Source: an uncultured bacterium (GTDB lineage: Bacteria; Cyanobacteriota; Vampirovibrionia; Gastranaerophilales; Gastranaerophilaceae). Taken from it: a stretch of 6,309 nt of DNA. Positions within the stretch are counted from its first letter, which is position 1. The number at the start of each line of letters is the position of its first letter. Where the stretch lies: contig USHE01000103.1 of assembly GCA_900554385.1 (NCBI GenBank), positions 1 to 6,309 of the forward strand, given 5' to 3'. The notes below the pieces were generated by a model. It had not been told where the DNA came from. It saw only the letters and a list, made by a program, of their open reading frames with translations, and ran no database searches. Positions 6,177 through 6,309 of the stretch are shown here, in pieces. The position numbers and the translations under genes were made by a program.

Positions 6177-6247
6177 ATCCTCGCCACTTGCGGGAGAGGA
6201 AAAAGTTCTTAACGAACGGAGTGAGTTTAGAACTTTTGGTGAGGGGT
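6177..6247. repeat. Structured intergenic palindromic element (possible dispersed repeat)
   Basis: The element has nested inverted repeats. The outer arms are CCTCGCC (6179-6185) and GGTGAGG (6238-6244), with one mismatch. The inner arms are AAAAGTTCT (6201-6209) and AGAACTTTT (6229-6237), a perfect 9 bp, extended by AAC/GTT after one T-T mismatch and closing on an 11-base loop. A small extra hairpin, CTC/GAG with CC/GG, occupies 6180-6197. Parts are clearly GC-richer than the flanking DNA. There is only one copy in the window, so dispersed-repeat status is inferred from its REP/MITE-like look. As RNA between two apparently linked genes, it could affect processing or act as a weak attenuator. 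It lacks a proper terminator U-tract beyond the stem. Confidence 0.5.
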
Positions 6248-6281
6248 AATTCCCTAAACTGTATTTAATTAAATAAAATTA

Positions 6282-6287
6282 AGAGGA
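6282..6287 (+). promoter_or_regulatory. Ribosome binding site of the gene cut by the right edge
   Basis: AGAGGA lies 8 bases before the ATG at 6296. This is a good Shine-Dalgarno match and marks that ATG as a genuine start even though only a few codons are visible. Confidence 0.65.
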
Positions 6288-6295
6288 AATAAAAA

Positions 6296-6309
6296 ATGGC
6301 TATTAAATT
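6296..6309 (+). CDS. Start of a further gene, truncated by the window; possibly a GGGtGRT family protein
   Basis: Only M-A-I-K and two bases of the next codon are visible, so the product cannot be read from the sequence. The gene is supported by the ribosome site 8 bases upstream and by its same-strand position 134 bases after the IscU/NifU-like gene. In genomes I recall, that scaffold-like gene is followed by one for a GGGtGRT family protein of unknown function, so that is the leading guess. The identity rests on remembered gene order alone. Confidence 0.45.

Noticed and set aside
6201..6237. Inner hairpin considered as an intrinsic terminator
   Set aside because: The U-run is only four bases, lies inside the stem, and is followed by G-rich sequence, so it is a poor terminator.
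6263..6274. 12-base palindrome ATTTAATTAAAT before the last gene
   Set aside because: It is made only of A and T in an AT-rich spacer, so it is easily due to chance.

Overview
The window is gene-dense, AT-rich bacterial DNA. It holds four complete protein genes and two genes cut by the window edges. No tRNA, rRNA, CRISPR array, transposase or phage gene is visible. The gene mix (c-di-GMP signalling protein, ROK sugar kinase, exported GH13 protein, and an IscU/NifU-like protein of a type I associate with strict anaerobes) suggests a low-GC anaerobic, probably gut-associated bacterium. A Gastranaerophilales/Melainabacteria or clostridial origin is plausible, but this is a guess from gene style, not proven here.

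Left part, minus strand: positions 1-1730 encode the first 576 residues of a signalling protein (coiled coil, GAF-like region, GGDEF with an intact I-site, degenerate HD-GYP). It runs off the left edge. A 64-base gap holding its own promoter separates it from a complete ROK-family glucokinase-type gene (1795-2742).

Middle, plus strand: a divergent intergenic region (2743-2898) separates the kinase from a secreted GH13 alpha-amylase-superfamily protein (2899-4443). An unrecognised single-membrane-segment protein (4480-5400) follows 36 bases later. The divergent kinase/GH13 pair suggests that extracytoplasmic alpha-glucan or maltodextrin is broken down and the released glucose phosphorylated inside. 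That link is inferred from position and family only.

Right part: a strong sigma70-type promoter overlaps the stop codon of the membrane-protein gene. It drives a gene for an IscU/NifU-like Fe-S scaffold-type protein (5457-6161). A dyad lies across the predicted transcription start. After this gene comes a locally GC-richer, hairpin-forming intergenic element (6177-6247), then a good ribosome binding site and the first codons of another gene (6296 onward). By remembered gene order this may be the GGGtGRT family partner of the scaffold-like protein.

Most worth a second look are the degenerate HD-GYP half of the cyclase, the altered region I of the GH13 protein, the unusual cysteine layout of the IscU-like protein with its dyad-bearing promoter and likely partner gene, the structured intergenic element, and the unrecognised membrane protein.
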